Shown: positions 20,941 to 31,326 of the stretch, piece by piece | Layout: every line of letters starts with the position of its first letter | Numbering within the stretch: the first letter of the stretch is position 1 | From: Delphinapterus leucas | Taxonomy: Eukaryota > Chordata > Mammalia > Artiodactyla > Monodontidae | NCBI RefSeq assembly: GCF_002288925.2 | Contig: NW_022098049.1 | Location: 8,429,350-8,493,349 of the forward strand | Length of the DNA stretch: 64,000 bases | Direction: 5' to 3' | Notes under the pieces: model-generated | Database searches by the model: none | What the model was told of the DNA's origin: nothing | Seen by the model: only the letters and a program-made list of their open reading frames with translations | Program-made: the position numbers and the translations under genes

Positions 20941-21789
20941 CAGCATCCAAGTCTACACACTTAAAAACTAAATATTCAATAAGGCAGGGCTTGTGGTATG
21001 TGGTACTTGATTTCAATCAACTCAAGCTCCACTGATCAGCTTCCAGCAGTGCACCCTGGAATCACTCGGCCCCTGGCAGTGTCAGTGTTAGTGGCAAAGC
21101 ACAAAGTAATGTGACAAGACTGTGAAGCAGTCATGTGTGAACAAGAGCTTGGACTGTGTGGGTCTTAGAAACTCAATGGGCACATAGAATCCCTCTCCAG
21201 CAAAGGGGGAGCAAAAAAGAGGGGGCAGAGTAATAAACAGTTACATTTTCTCCCCTCTGGTCACACTGAAGAGCAACCCAGGAAGCAGGGCATGGAGACC
21301 AGCCCTGAATGATGGAGAAGAAAGAAGATATTTTGGTTGAAATGGAGTGGAAGAGAGAATTGCAGGTGATGTAAAATATTTTGTGCTTTGAGGGGAGTCA
21401 TGGGACTCTGCACACCAAGGCAACACAGCCCAAATATCTGGGACCACTAGGGAGGAAGGATAAAGCACAGATGTGCAGGCTGAAATCACCCCCAAATTGT
21501 CAGTGTCTCCAGAGGATCTGCAGGGTTAGCGCTTAATAGAGTAGCCCAAAGTATTTTCTGCTTGTTAAATTTCTCAAAATAACTTCATGGAGAAAGGACT
21601 TATCTTCGATTTCAGGGATTTGCAGGAGATCTGGGCAGGGAGACTATGCCGTCTGACAGTTTCCCTTGAAGACGACAGCCAGAGGGACTTTTTGAAAATC
21701 TGTACTGAGTATCTAGATGTTACATCTAGACATGTTTGGTGCAAAGTATGTCCCTCTTTGGAACAGCTTCTGTGATGGACCTTATCACA
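20941..21789. other. Unassigned non-coding DNA
   Basis: Nothing recognised. The window shows a short palindromic ATCTAGATGTTACATCTAGA at about 21712-21731, which may be chance. Confidence 0.5.
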
Positions 21790-21965
21790 CTGTTATAATT
21801 GCTTGGTTTCCCTGACGAGCTCGCCAACTGAGCAGTGAACTCCAGAACAGAACTCCAGCCATGACGGCCAGAACAGGATGTTATTTATCAGTGTTTCCAC
21901 AGTACCTGGTACAGTGCTTGACACAGAATATTTATAATGTAGTTTTCACTGATGAATGAATTATG
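21790..21965 (+). mobile_element. L2 3' tail
   Basis: ATCAGTGTTTCCACAGTACCTGGTACAGTGCTTGACACAGAATATTT followed by TGATGAATGAATT is the L2 3' terminus. Confidence 0.7.
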
Positions 21966-22274
21966 GCATCTTTAATTGGAGTTGCATGCTTACATAGTCC
22001 AAGATCCATACTCCTTCAAAGTTTTATGGCTTCTCACAAGCCTTACTTCCTCTTATCTACGTATTTGCACAATGAGGATAATGCACCAATCATTTCTTGA
22101 CATGAGTCATTTCAGCTGACACATCTCAGACAGATCCATCTTCCAAATATGAGGTGTGGCTGGACAGCACTGGCTGCGGTGATAATAAGTTTACTGGGAG
22201 CAGTGGTAGGGATGAGGGATGTCAAAACAGAGAGAGAGACTCAAACTAGCAAGGAGACCAAGCCTATTCTCTGA
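21966..22274. other. Unassigned, perhaps a MIR scrap
   Basis: CTTCCTCTTATCTACGTATTTGCACAATGAGGATAATGC at about 22045-22085 resembles the MIR middle. The rest is unrecognised. Confidence 0.4.
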
Positions 22275-22790
22275 TGTTTATTTAGCAGTTTCTCATCCAG
22301 ACACTGTGCTAGGTACTTCAGATAGAGACATAAAAAGATGTGGCCCATGTGTCGAAGGCACACACAAGTGAATGCCAGAGGAAGAAAACTAGGGGGTCAT
22401 GAGAGATGCCAAGAATGGGGGTAATTCAGAGTCTTTCCAGGGTCCTGGAAAACTGAAAAGGCATCTGTTCAAAGCAGAGGGGGAGAAAATGTTTAAAGCC
22501 ACAAATGTATGAACGTGTGTGACACATTTGGGGACAGCCAAGTAATCTGAGAAGAAGGTGGGCAGAGGAAATCGCAAGAACTGAAGCTGAGGTCACATGT
22601 GGACACCCTTGAATTCCATATTAAGAGGTTTCCCATTTATCTGGGGAATTCTTGATGAGGACCTAGGAAAGTTTTTAATCAAATGATGATGCTGTTTTAG
22701 AAGGAAGCGAACATTTTGAGAGCTAGAAATGGACATACAGAAGAAGAGACGGAAACACACATTTACTTCTTAAGAGAGCAGTTTGGTACG
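22275..22790 (-). mobile_element. L2-like 3' region, reversed
   Basis: CATCCAGACACTGTGCTAGGTACTTCAGATAG, CCAGGGTCCTGGAAAACTGAAAAGGC, GGACAGCCAAGTAATCTG and AATTCCATATTAAGAGGTTTCCC follow the reversed order of the L2 3' region. Confidence 0.55.
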
Positions 22791-23284
22791 TGGCAAAATC
22801 AGCTCGATCAATGTCCTAACCCCAAACACCTAAATGTCCAATGTGGGCCCTCTCATGACATTCCGAATTCTATGGTACTTCATTCTTATTCCCTGGAAGA
22901 CTAGACACAAAGCGTCATTTGCTATCAATTTGGTGTCCAGATAGACCTGCCGCTGGACTGGCTTCTGGGAGGAAGAGACTGACCTAACCAGATAGCAAAC
23001 TACTGCCCAAACTTAAAAATCGGGACCCGACCCTCATGCTTGGCAGAAATCAGCCGCCAGTCTATCTAGCTGCCCTATCTGACTGACACTTTCATTCATT
23101 TCTTTACTCTGGAGGCAGACTCAGATCAACTACAGGGCTTTCTAGTAGCAGAGAAACGTGAACTCTGCTTTGGAGCCCATAAAGCTCCAAGTTTCCCAAG
23201 TCTCCCAGGGCAGAGAGCCAGCAGGTTTTGGGAATTCACCCAACAACACAAGTACTTACTGAGAGGTCCTTGAGTTGGGAGGTA
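22791..23284. other. Unassigned non-coding DNA
   Basis: No repeat or gene recognised. Confidence 0.5.
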
Positions 23285-23505
23285 ACTAGGCAAGCTGGGA
23301 TCCAAGTCCCAGCTCCTCAGTTACTGGCTATGTGACCTCGATCAAGCTAACGTCTCTATGTCTTATTTCTTCACTGATGAAATCATCATTAAGAAGACGA
23401 AATGAGATAATGAAGGTAAAACAGTTGACACAGTCCCTGGCACATAGTTAAGTACTTAATAAATGTCGGCATCTGGTAAGAATTATTCTCATTATTATCT
23501 GAGAA
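23285..23505 (+). mobile_element. MIR SINE, near full length
   Basis: GCTCCTCAGTTACTGGCTATGTGACCTCGATCAAGC, GAAATGAGATAATGAAGGTAAAAC and CAGTCCCTGGCACATAGTTAAGTACTTAATAAATG are textbook MIR in forward orientation. Confidence 0.9.
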
Positions 23506-23710
23506 TTATGGCCACATATTTATTTTTGTATCCCAGAACCTAGCATATCACCTGACACCTAGCTGGCACTTGACATTTTGTTACCCAAAGCTTCTGACAG
23601 ACAGCAGATTCCAGAAAAGATTTTAGTTTCTTGAAGTGTAAGATGGAGCTAACTACACTTACCTCAGATGCTATTGTGGGCAGGATACAGGACAATTTAA
23701 AAATAAAGAC
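23506..23710 (+). mobile_element. L2 tail and MIR fragment
   Basis: TTTTTGTATCCCAGAACCTAGCATATCACC (23524-23555) is an L2 tail. TTAGTTTCTTGAAGTGTAAGATGGAGCTAAC (23625-23655) begins a MIR fragment. Confidence 0.55.
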
Positions 23711-23867
23711 CCTAACTCAGTCATCATAAATGAGGCCAGTCACTAAAGATAGTACTGGTTGTTCTAGAACATTTAGATATTTTTGTGGTCTTCTAAAAAA
23801 TGTGTGACCACCTGTGCATCAGGAATGTGTCTTAAGAGCCAGCATCACACTAGCCCCATCAGGCATC

Positions 23868-24200
23868 TTAGGTTCACTTACTGGTAAAGAAACTGAGTCT
23901 CGGGGCTTCCCTGGTGGCGCAGTGGTTGAGGGTCCGCCTGCCGATGCAGGGGACGCGGGTTCGTGCCCGGGTCCAGGAAGATCCCACATGCCGCGGAGCG
24001 ACTGGGCCCGTGAGCCATGGCCGCTGAGCCTGCGCGTCCGGAGCCTGTGCTCCGCGGCGGGAGAGGCCACGGCAGTGAAAGGCCCGTGTACCGCAAAAAA
24101 AAAAAAAAAAAAAAAAAAGAAACTGAGTCTCAAGATCAAAGAGCTGGTAAGGGGCAGAACTAAAACTGGAAAACCCAGGTTTCCAAACTTCGAGTTTCAT
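23868..24200 (-). mobile_element. MIR, reversed, split by a SINE
   Basis: TTACTGGTAAAGAAACTGAGTCTC before the SINE and AAGAGCTGGTAAGGGGCAGAACTAAAACTGG after it form one continuous reversed MIR once the SINE and one copy of its target-site duplication are removed. Confidence 0.8.
23902..24115 (+). mobile_element. CHR-type SINE, short form, inserted in MIR
   Basis: A well-preserved copy with a long pure A tail. A perfect 16-bp target-site duplication, AAAGAAACTGAGTCTC, lies at 23886-23901 and 24116-24131. ORFs of up to 137 codons on both strands over this stretch are SINE shadows. Confidence 0.97.
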
Positions 24201-24584
24201 ATTTTTGTTTTCTCCACTCAAGCATGATGTTTACAAAGAAGTAAAAGAGAAAGAACAAAAAATTCCTATGGATTTCACAAATGTGCCCTGCTAAATAAAA
24301 TAAGATGAATATCTTTAGAATATAAAAGTTCAAGGTACTGCTTTTTCTTCCTTTTTATATTCCCTTTATATATATATTGTGGAGATTCATTGGGTGATGC
24401 ATTTGAGCTGAGAGCAGACCCCATCCACTTAAAAGATATTTGCTTGTGAAAATGGACTTCAATGTTTTCTCAGAAAACCTCAATATTATGTCATGTTTGT
24501 AGAGCAAAGTGCAGACCAATTTGTAATGGTGTATCTCAGACTTACGTGACATCTGCAAATAATATCCTGACAATCACCTCATCT
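24201..24584. other. Unassigned non-coding DNA
   Basis: AT-rich; nothing recognised. Confidence 0.5.
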
Positions 24585-25510
24585 CACCAGCTCTCCCACT
24601 ACCACCTTACTTGAGGCCCCCATCCTCCCTTCCCTAGATGACTACAACGGTCTCCTCATTGGACACCCTGCTTACCCTTTTGCACCTAAATACAATAAGT
24701 CCCGTACATGCGGATGAGTTCTGTTCCGAGAGCATGTTTGTAAGTCCAGTGTGTTCATAAGTCCAACAAATTTAGCCTAGGTACCCAACTACACAATCGG
24801 CTATATAGTACTGCACTGTAATAGGTTTTCACACAAATAATACATAAAAAAAAAACACAGAAAATAAAGAAAACATCTTTAATCTTACAGCACAGTACCT
24901 TGAAAAGTACAGTGGTACGGTACAACAGCGTGAACAGGCAAGAAGAGTTACTGACTGGAGGAGGGAGAGGAGGTGGGAGATGGTAGAGCTGAAGGATCGA
25001 CAGCAAAAGGAGATGGAGGGCAAGCTGCAATTTCAATTTCACTCACGCCTGACGTTGATGGAACACACGTTCGCACCTTTGAAAGTTCGCAGCTTGAAGG
25101 TTCGTATGTAGGGGACCTACTGTAACCCATTCTCCACCTAATGTCATGGTGAGCTCTTACAGATGCAAAGCAGGTCACTGGCTTCTCATCCACACTCCTG
25201 AACACGACATTTAAAGCCCCACATGATCATGACTCTGGCTACATTCATCTTCTTCCTTGTTCCTACTTGTACCCAGGCAGGCTGACCTTCTTCTTTTCCC
25301 CGAACAAGCCAAGTCTGTATCTTCCTCCCAGACTTGGTATATGATCTTCTCTCTGTCTGGAAAGCTCTCCCCCAGATCTTCAAAAGTCTCACTCCTTCTC
25401 ATCACTCAGATTATGCTCGGATGTTATTTCCTCAGAAACGCCTTGCTTTTCTTGCTCCTCCCCCAATCACCCCATTTACATTAGCCCCTGTCATCAATCC
25501 TATCACCCTG
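24585..25510 (+). mobile_element. L2 LINE 3' region, split by a MITE
   Basis: TAGATGACTACAACGGTCTCCTCATTGGACACCCTGC before the MITE and ACCCATTCTCCACCTAATG, GGCTTCTCATCCACACTCC and TGTCTGGAAAGCTCTCCCCCAGATC after it are consecutive L2 segments. Removing 24693-25122 restores continuity. Confidence 0.8.
24693..25122. mobile_element. TA-flanked MITE (Tc1/mariner or pogo/Tigger-like)
   Basis: The left end, CAATAAGTCCCGTACATGCG, and the right end, GTATGTAGGGGACCTACTG, are imperfect inverted repeats (outer sequence near CAGTAGGTCCCCTACATAC). Both are flanked by TA, at 24691-24692 and 25123-25124. TA target duplication and a CAGT-type terminus are typical of the Tc1/mariner superfamily, including pogo/Tigger. 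At 430 bp it is non-autonomous. Small antisense frames inside may be vestiges of a transposase 3' end, but I cannot show this. Confidence 0.75.
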
Positions 25511-25815
25511 TGAATTGGTCAGGGTTGGCCAGGTTATGCTGCAGACAAAAAACAACCTTCAAAAGCCAGGGGCTTAATCTCATCCACGGTTTAGTTCTTG
25601 TTCCCGCTCGTATCCATCACAGGCTGTCGGTGGGCTCTGCTCCCTGCTCTCTCACTCTAGAAATCAGGCTGGTAGATTATCCACCATTTAAACATCACTA
25701 GTCACTGTGTCAGGAACATGGAAAAATCAAGCGTTGGCTCTTAAACTTCCACCCAGAAGCTATGCCTGTCATTTCCGTTCACACTTAAACAGTCAAAATG
25801 AATCATATATGCATA
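25511..25815 (-). mobile_element. Probable ancient LTR fragment (MLT-like)
   Basis: GGTCAGGGTTGGCCAGGTTATGCTGCAGACAAAAAACAACC and CAGGGGCTTAATCTCATCC followed by TCACTCTAGAAATCAGGCTGG are the reverse of the repeat at 55700-55985. Confidence 0.55.
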
Positions 25816-27213
25816 TATGACATCTAGAGAGTATGAAGGTGCCATTCTAACTTATGCCCAGAGGGAAAACTGGAAGTATTTGATAAACAGCATTAATAAC
25901 TACTACAGTCTTCTTCAGTCTTCTTAACAGCACTTCCTACTGCCTGCAATTGTATTTATTTACCTTTAATGGCGCTTCAACTTTAGTAAGCACCATCTAC
26001 CACGCGCGCCTATCCTTTGTGCAAACGTCTTCATTCAACTACTGACTTGGTACAGGGCAAACCTCTGAATGATTACTCACAGTGGCAGTTCAACCACGTT
26101 TGACTTTCACAGGTCATGAAGAACGCAATATACTTCTCTTTTGTAAATTATATTTTGTTGTTTTTTCCAATAGAATAAAGTTTTCTAGAATATTATTCCC
26201 AAGAAGCCAAAAGATCGAATCATCAACTTGTCCCCAGTCACCTGCTTTAAGCACAGTTCTGCCCTGTTTCATGAGAACAGGTAATATTGTATTGTTTATT
26301 GATATTTCTTGTCTATTATTGACTGACTTGTAGAAGAAAAACAGAATCCTACATATGTCACCAGAAATCACCCAATTAAGCATTTACAAGAGAGCTGTGC
26401 ATCATCGACACACTATTTTTTTCTCTCTTCTCTCCACACACACACATACACACACACAATCATTAACTATATTTACTTTGGAAACCCCAAAGGACCTGAT
26501 ATTTCTATTTTAATTGAACCGAAACATTTTCCTATAGCCAAAAGAGTAACTTTCAGACAATGTGCTACGCAAAATCCATCAGAATAAATTCTCAAAACTC
26601 TCACAGTAAACCATATAATCATTCCCAGACCACTTTTAGAGTGTAGACCAGAAGTCAAGACTGTTCACCATAAGGTTTGTTTTATAATTATGCACACAGT
26701 AAATTTTTACCAACATTTGAAATGTTGGATAATTTACATAAAATCTAGATTTTGAAATTTCCTTGGCAAATCAGAGGATGTGATTACAATGGGCATATAT
26801 TTTTGCAGTGTAACAATTGCCTCTATTAAATAGAGGGGGCGGTTTTTCCCATTTGTCTCCTCAAATCCTTGTTGTGTTCTGTTGGCTCTGAGCCAGTTGC
26901 CATCTTCCACCTTTCATCTGGCTGGATTCATTCAATCCTTTCTTTGGTCTTTTAGACATTTGAGATGTGGCCATCACTTTGGAAAATCATAGGATGTCAC
27001 GCAAGATTTTAGGTGATAAAATATCTTCACATCTGGATTTTTCCATATTTTTGTGTACTTTTTTTTAGACAAAGTGTTTATCCTTTTTATTTGAAAATTT
27101 CTAGATTTATTTACATTCTTTCTCTTTTGTTTGAACTTACATTTGGGGGAGCTTTCTTGGAAGACTTCAACTTTTAAATTATAGACTCCATGTACCCATC
27201 AACCAGCTTTAAT
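25816..27213. other. Unassigned AT-rich DNA with a short CA repeat
   Basis: A (CA)n stretch sits at about 26436-26459, and a 10-bp tandem duplication CAGTCTTCTT at 25907-25926. No gene or named repeat seen. Possible L2 trace near 25925-26010. Confidence 0.5.
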
Positions 27214-27223
27214 AATTATCCAG

Positions 27224-27434
27224 GGGCTTCGCTGGTGGCGCAGTGGTTGAGGGTCCACCTGCCAATGTAGGGGACACGGGTTCGTGCCCCGGTCCGGGAA
27301 GATCCCACATGCCGTGGAGCGGCTGGGCCCGTGAGCCATGGCTGCTGAGCCTGCGCGTCCGGAGCCTGTGCTCCGCAACGGGAGAGGCCACAACAGTGAG
27401 AGGCCCACGTACCGCAAAAAAAAAAAAAAAAAAA
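27224..27434 (+). mobile_element. CHR-type SINE, short form
   Basis: A short-form copy with an A tail. A 10-bp target-site duplication with one mismatch is visible: AATTATCCAG at 27214-27223 and AATTAACCAG at 27435-27444. Confidence 0.96.
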
Positions 27435-27489
27435 ATTAACCAGATATAGCTAGACTTGTTTATTAATAATTAACTTCTTATTCCCCAAT

Positions 27490-27705
27490 CATTACCTCTC
27501 CATCTTTTTTCTCATATTTATTCATTTTACTTATTTATATTAATAAGTATAATATTTGTTCATTTTTAACGAGGTTATTCTCTAATTCCCTGCTAGAACC
27601 TAAATGTCAGGCAGGCAAGGACTCAATCTTTCAAATTCACTGCTGCATCCTTAGCATCTTTAACAGTACTTGGAACAGACTAGATTAAAAAGCTTTTAAA
27701 AATAT
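27490..27705 (+). mobile_element. L2 3' fragment
   Basis: TTATTCTCTAATTCCCTGCTAGAACCTAAATGTCAGGCAGGCAAGG followed by CACTGCTGCATCCTTAGCATC and ACAGTACTTGGAACAGAC is L2 3' sequence. Confidence 0.75.
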
Positions 27706-27794
27706 CAAAACAGTTCCCATTGAAAAAATCAAGCCTGAGTGTAGGGAAGATATTGAATGATCTCTTGGGAATCTTTGTAAGACTGTAATGCCAC

Positions 27795-28045
27795 AGAGTC
27801 TTTAACCATTTATTCATTAAATTCATTCATTCATCCATTCAGTCATTACTCAGCAAACATAACCAACTACCTGTTATCTGACAGGCACTGTGCTTAGTGA
27901 TGTGAATGGCATGATGAATAAGACATAGTTCTTGACCTCAAGGCACTAATAGTCTAGTTAGGAAGATAGACAAGTAAACAAATACATGTAATACAAAGTG
28001 ATCAACACCAAAGGAGGAATGACAGATTCTCTTCAAATTATTGAA
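27795..28045 (-). mobile_element. L2 3' end, reversed
   Basis: ATTCATTCATTCATCCATTCAGTCATTACTCAGC, TGACAGGCACTGTGCTTAGTGATGTG, CTTGACCTCAAGGCACTAATAGTCTAG and GATAGACAAGTAAACAAATAC give an unmistakable reversed L2 3' end. Confidence 0.85.
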
Positions 28046-28109
28046 GAGATGCTTTGCCCCACTGGTTCCCCATCCTGTCCCCTCCCAGCACTGTATAATA
28101 AAAGTGCAG

Positions 28110-28397
28110 GGCTTCCCTGGTGGCGCAGTGGTTGAGAATCTGCCTGCCAATGCAGGGGACACGGGTTCGAGCCCTGGTCTGGGAGGATCCTACATGCCGC
28201 AGAGCAACTGGGCCCATGAGCCACAACTACTGAGCCTGCGCGTCTGGAGCCCGTGCTCCGCAACAAGAGAGGCCACGACAGTGAGAGGCCTGCGCACCGC
28301 AATGAAGAGTGGCCCCCGCTTGCCACCACTAGAGAAAGCCCTCGCACAGAAACGAAGACCCAACACAGACAAAAATAAATAAATAAATTTTTTTTTA
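28110..28397 (+). mobile_element. CHR-type SINE, long form with short-form middle
   Basis: The middle (GCGCGTCTGGAGCCCGTGCTCCGCAAC) looks like the short form. The copy then continues past CACCGCAATGAAGAG into the long-form tail (ACTAGAGAAAGCCC, AACGAAGACCCAAC, AATAAATAAATAAA). It has a single CCACAACTACTGAG unit. A 10-bp target-site duplication, AAAAGTGCAG, lies at 28100-28109 and 28398-28407. Confidence 0.96.
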
Positions 28398-28407
28398 AAA
28401 AGTGCAG

Positions 28408-28829
28408 ATTTAGACCAACTAAATTAGCCCATCAATCTGGATGTTTCTCCCAGGGCTTCAATTCTAACAGTGTTGCCCGAATTGTCCATCAAGAGAAAAT
28501 TGAAAAAAGAGAAACTTTTCCAAATATGAGCTTACAAATAGTGTTTCACTGGGGGAAGGGGATCAGGCACTGGAAAGAATAGGGAAGTGAACAAATTCTT
28601 ATACTGCATGAAGCAGAGATTTTTTTTTTAAATCCAACATCTGAAGCTTATCACTGGCTAAAAATAAGTGCTGTTAAGCAGTATGCCAGATGTTCCTCCT
28701 CACTGGAACCACTACGTAAAAAATACAGTATGGTCGAGGCAGAGAATAGAAGCAATCAGTGAGAAAAACAGCTCACCCTTAGAGTAACCAAGCCTTAACT
28801 GGAGTCCCACACCATTCAAGCTGGGAGGC
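28408..28829. other. Unassigned non-coding DNA
   Basis: Nothing recognised. A short T tract lies at 28620-28629. Confidence 0.5.
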
Positions 28830-28945
28830 ATGTAAGAGATTATACACACCCCTACTTTTTCTTCTTATTGACAAGGACATGAAGACTCAGAAAGGTTTAG
28901 AGGTCCAGGGCAAGATGTCACTTTGTGATAGAACAATTTATTCAC
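28830..28945 (-). mobile_element. MIR fragment
   Basis: CTTATTGACAAGGACATGAAGACTCAGAAAGGTTTAGAGG matches reversed MIR around its ATGAGGAAACTGAGGC segment. Confidence 0.5.
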
Positions 28946-29459
28946 TTCGTTTTCTCAGCCTGAATAAGCTGTAATTTTTCTCTCTTCCTTTAATCAAGAG
29001 CAGTCACTTTCCCCTCCAGTTTCTGAAAGAAGCAACATCAGCTATAAGAACAGCAAGTCAGTCCTCCGCACCTCATCTTACAGACATTGGCAGCATCTGT
29101 TAAGGCGACATAGGTACACAGCCCAGTCCTGGGCATTGCTGTCGGCAAAGAAACATTGCCAAGTGAGATAAGTGAGATAAGAAATATTGTCAAGTAAGAC
29201 AAAATACATCAAGAAAGAGAGAAAACAAAGTGATTCTTCTTGTCTTTATTAGTCAGAGACTAATAAAAACCCTAAAGGCTGAATAGATTACAGGATCCAC
29301 CCCAACTTTACATAAATTTTTAAAGCTATTATTCTGTCGAATAAATGTAAGAAAGACAAAAGTATCCCTGATTTTTATGGCAATTATTGAAATTTTACAT
29401 AACAAATAAAATATCTCATTTTTTAAATTATTGTGTCAAGTGGTCATGAATATATGCCT
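28946..29459. other. Unassigned non-coding DNA
   Basis: A 9-bp unit AGTGAGATA is tandemly repeated near 29162-29180. Otherwise unrecognised and AT-rich. Confidence 0.5.
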
Positions 29460-29885
29460 CTCAGATGTCCTGCTACAGGAAGCAAATATAGCTGATGATC
29501 CCAGCTGTTTTCCCCACTGTGTCTATATTAATTAATTAGTACAGATCCACCACTCTATCTGTATTAAAACCAAGTTTAGCCAATGACTGAAAATAAAAGA
29601 GATACTAACCTAGGCCCATTGGGACTCCTAGTGGGTGACCTGAGGTTTGGTCTGAGGACTCACGGCAATTTGACAGAACACTTCTTGGAACTGTGCTGTT
29701 GACTGGGATTCCTCTTTACCCCTTCCTTCACCCCTCCTTCTAAGCTATCAGACCTGCATTCCAGTCTGAATGCTCTCCCACCTTCTCCACCTCTCTCCTC
29801 TTTAGCCGTCACTGCTCTTTTCCCCAATAAATTTCTTTTGCATCTAATCACACCTGTTCCCAAAGAACCCAGATTAATACATGCA
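29460..29885 (+). mobile_element. Possible 3' part of an old LTR
   Basis: A pyrimidine-rich stretch with CCCCAATAAATTTCTTTTGCATCTAATC (polyadenylation-type AATAAA) ends in GAACCCAGATTAATAC, a layout seen at the 3' end of old LTRs. I cannot name the family. A short GT/ATGT repeat follows at 29880-29905. Confidence 0.35.
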
Positions 29886-30459
29886 TATGTATGTATGTGT
29901 GTGTGCTCCAGATTCATTGGTGCCCTGAGCACTTATTTTGTTTGCCTTTGTAGGTAACCAGACATCGATACGATAGAAGGTAAAAATGGTCACCTCTATC
30001 ATACCTAGCTTTGAATCCTGGATGCATGAGCTCGAGTGTAATCGAATCCCTACAGGTAGCCCAGAAAAAAATAAAATTTAATTATTGAAAAAATATCTCT
30101 ATAGCTTTTATCTTCTCATCTGTAAAGATATTCATCCGTGGGGATGTTAATAAGATATGCTACAAGAATTGTCACACATAAGCACATTACATTATAAGAC
30201 AGAGATTGATAAATTGCGAAATATAAATTTCTTTCTTTAAATATTTTGTGCTATCAGGCTAAGGGTATATTCATGGCCATCTTTTAAAAAGTATAGACTT
30301 CTAGTTCAATATGCAAGATTAATCATATCAATACATCTATTATAATCCACTTCTCCTCGAAGCTCCTTAAATGTAAGTTATTTTTTTTTAATGTAAAGTA
30401 CCAAAAAGACAGAGAAGATTGGGAATAGTAGAAGAGAAACCTCTGTATATTTAAGAAAA
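29886..30459. other. Unassigned DNA with a MIR-like scrap
   Basis: CTTCTCATCTGTAAAGATATTC (30112-30133) and the following lines resemble the MIR middle. The rest is unrecognised. Confidence 0.4.
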
Positions 30460-30994
30460 TAGTGATTAGAGAAGCAGTGACTGCAGGAGCCGAGGAGTAC
30501 AAACTCTACCAGTGGCTCCTCAATGGGGTACTAAGTAAGGATACCCCGTCTCACCTCCAAAAGCCTCATAAGGATGAGAATCTGACAGTACAAATCACAC
30601 CCAAAGACAGAGGTAGGGGACCCGATGAAAGGAACTTGAATGTATATACAAAGCCAGTCATATCCTACACCCACTGGCCCTGAAGGAGACTGCAGATTTG
30701 TTTTCTGGAGAAACTGGACATGAGAAGTTTGAGTTTCAGTGAGATCAGGCAAAGGGGGAAGAGGAGGCACAGGACTGAAAAAAGTGAGATTTGGGAAAAG
30801 TCTGCCCCTGCCACCAAAATGATGACAATACAGTTTTTCTTTTCTTACTCCTCTAAGGTAAGTAATATCAGTGGATTACTTCATAGAGGAAAAAAAAAAA
30901 AAAGCTAGAGGTTGCTATAAATGGGGACAGTTTCAGTGATTTTGGCACCAAAAAGAGGGAATTTGCTGTAACAAATACTCAAAAATGTAGAAGA
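30460..30994 (+). mobile_element. Probable L1/HAL1-like 5' region, left part
   Basis: Purine-rich sequence with AGAAACTGGACATGAGAAG-type composition leads into the large L1-like region that resumes at 31327. A strong 5' splice-site match, AAG|GTAAGTAA, lies at 30855-30863 after a pyrimidine run. It is probably fortuitous in this context. Confidence 0.4.
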
Positions 30995-31326
30995 TGGGAA
31001 TAAAGACGCAGACGTAGAGAATGGACTTGAGGACACGGGGAGGGGGAAGGGTAAGCTGGGACGAAGTGAGAGAGTGGCGTGGACATATATACACTACCAA
31101 ACGTAAAATAGATAGCTAGTGGGAAGCAGCTGCATAGCACAGGGAGATCAGCTCGGTGCTTTGTGACCACCTAGAGGGGTGGGATAGGGATGGTGGGAGG
31201 CAGACGCAAGAGGGAGGGGATATGGGGATATATGTTTATGTATAGCTGATTCACTTTGTTATAAAGCAGAAACTAACACACCATTGTAAAGCAATTATAC
31301 TCCAATAAAGATGTTAAAAAAAAAAA
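30995..31326 (+). mobile_element. Young cetartiodactyl L1 3' end
   Basis: AATAAAGACGCAGACGTAGAGAATGGACTTGAGG, GCTGGGACGAAGTGAGAGAGTGG, GATCAGCTCGGTGCTTTGTGACC, and CACCATTGTAAAGCAATTATACTCCAATAAAGATG followed by an A tail form a little-diverged, 5'-truncated L1 3' UTR. It is in the same orientation as, and very similar to, the copy at 49965-50433. I found no clear target-site duplication. Confidence 0.9.

Noticed and set aside
23814..24227. 137-codon open frame, with overlapping frames on the other strand
   Set aside because: Almost the whole length is CHR SINE sequence, and near-identical peptides appear from every other SINE copy in the window. The GC-rich SINE body is simply poor in stops.
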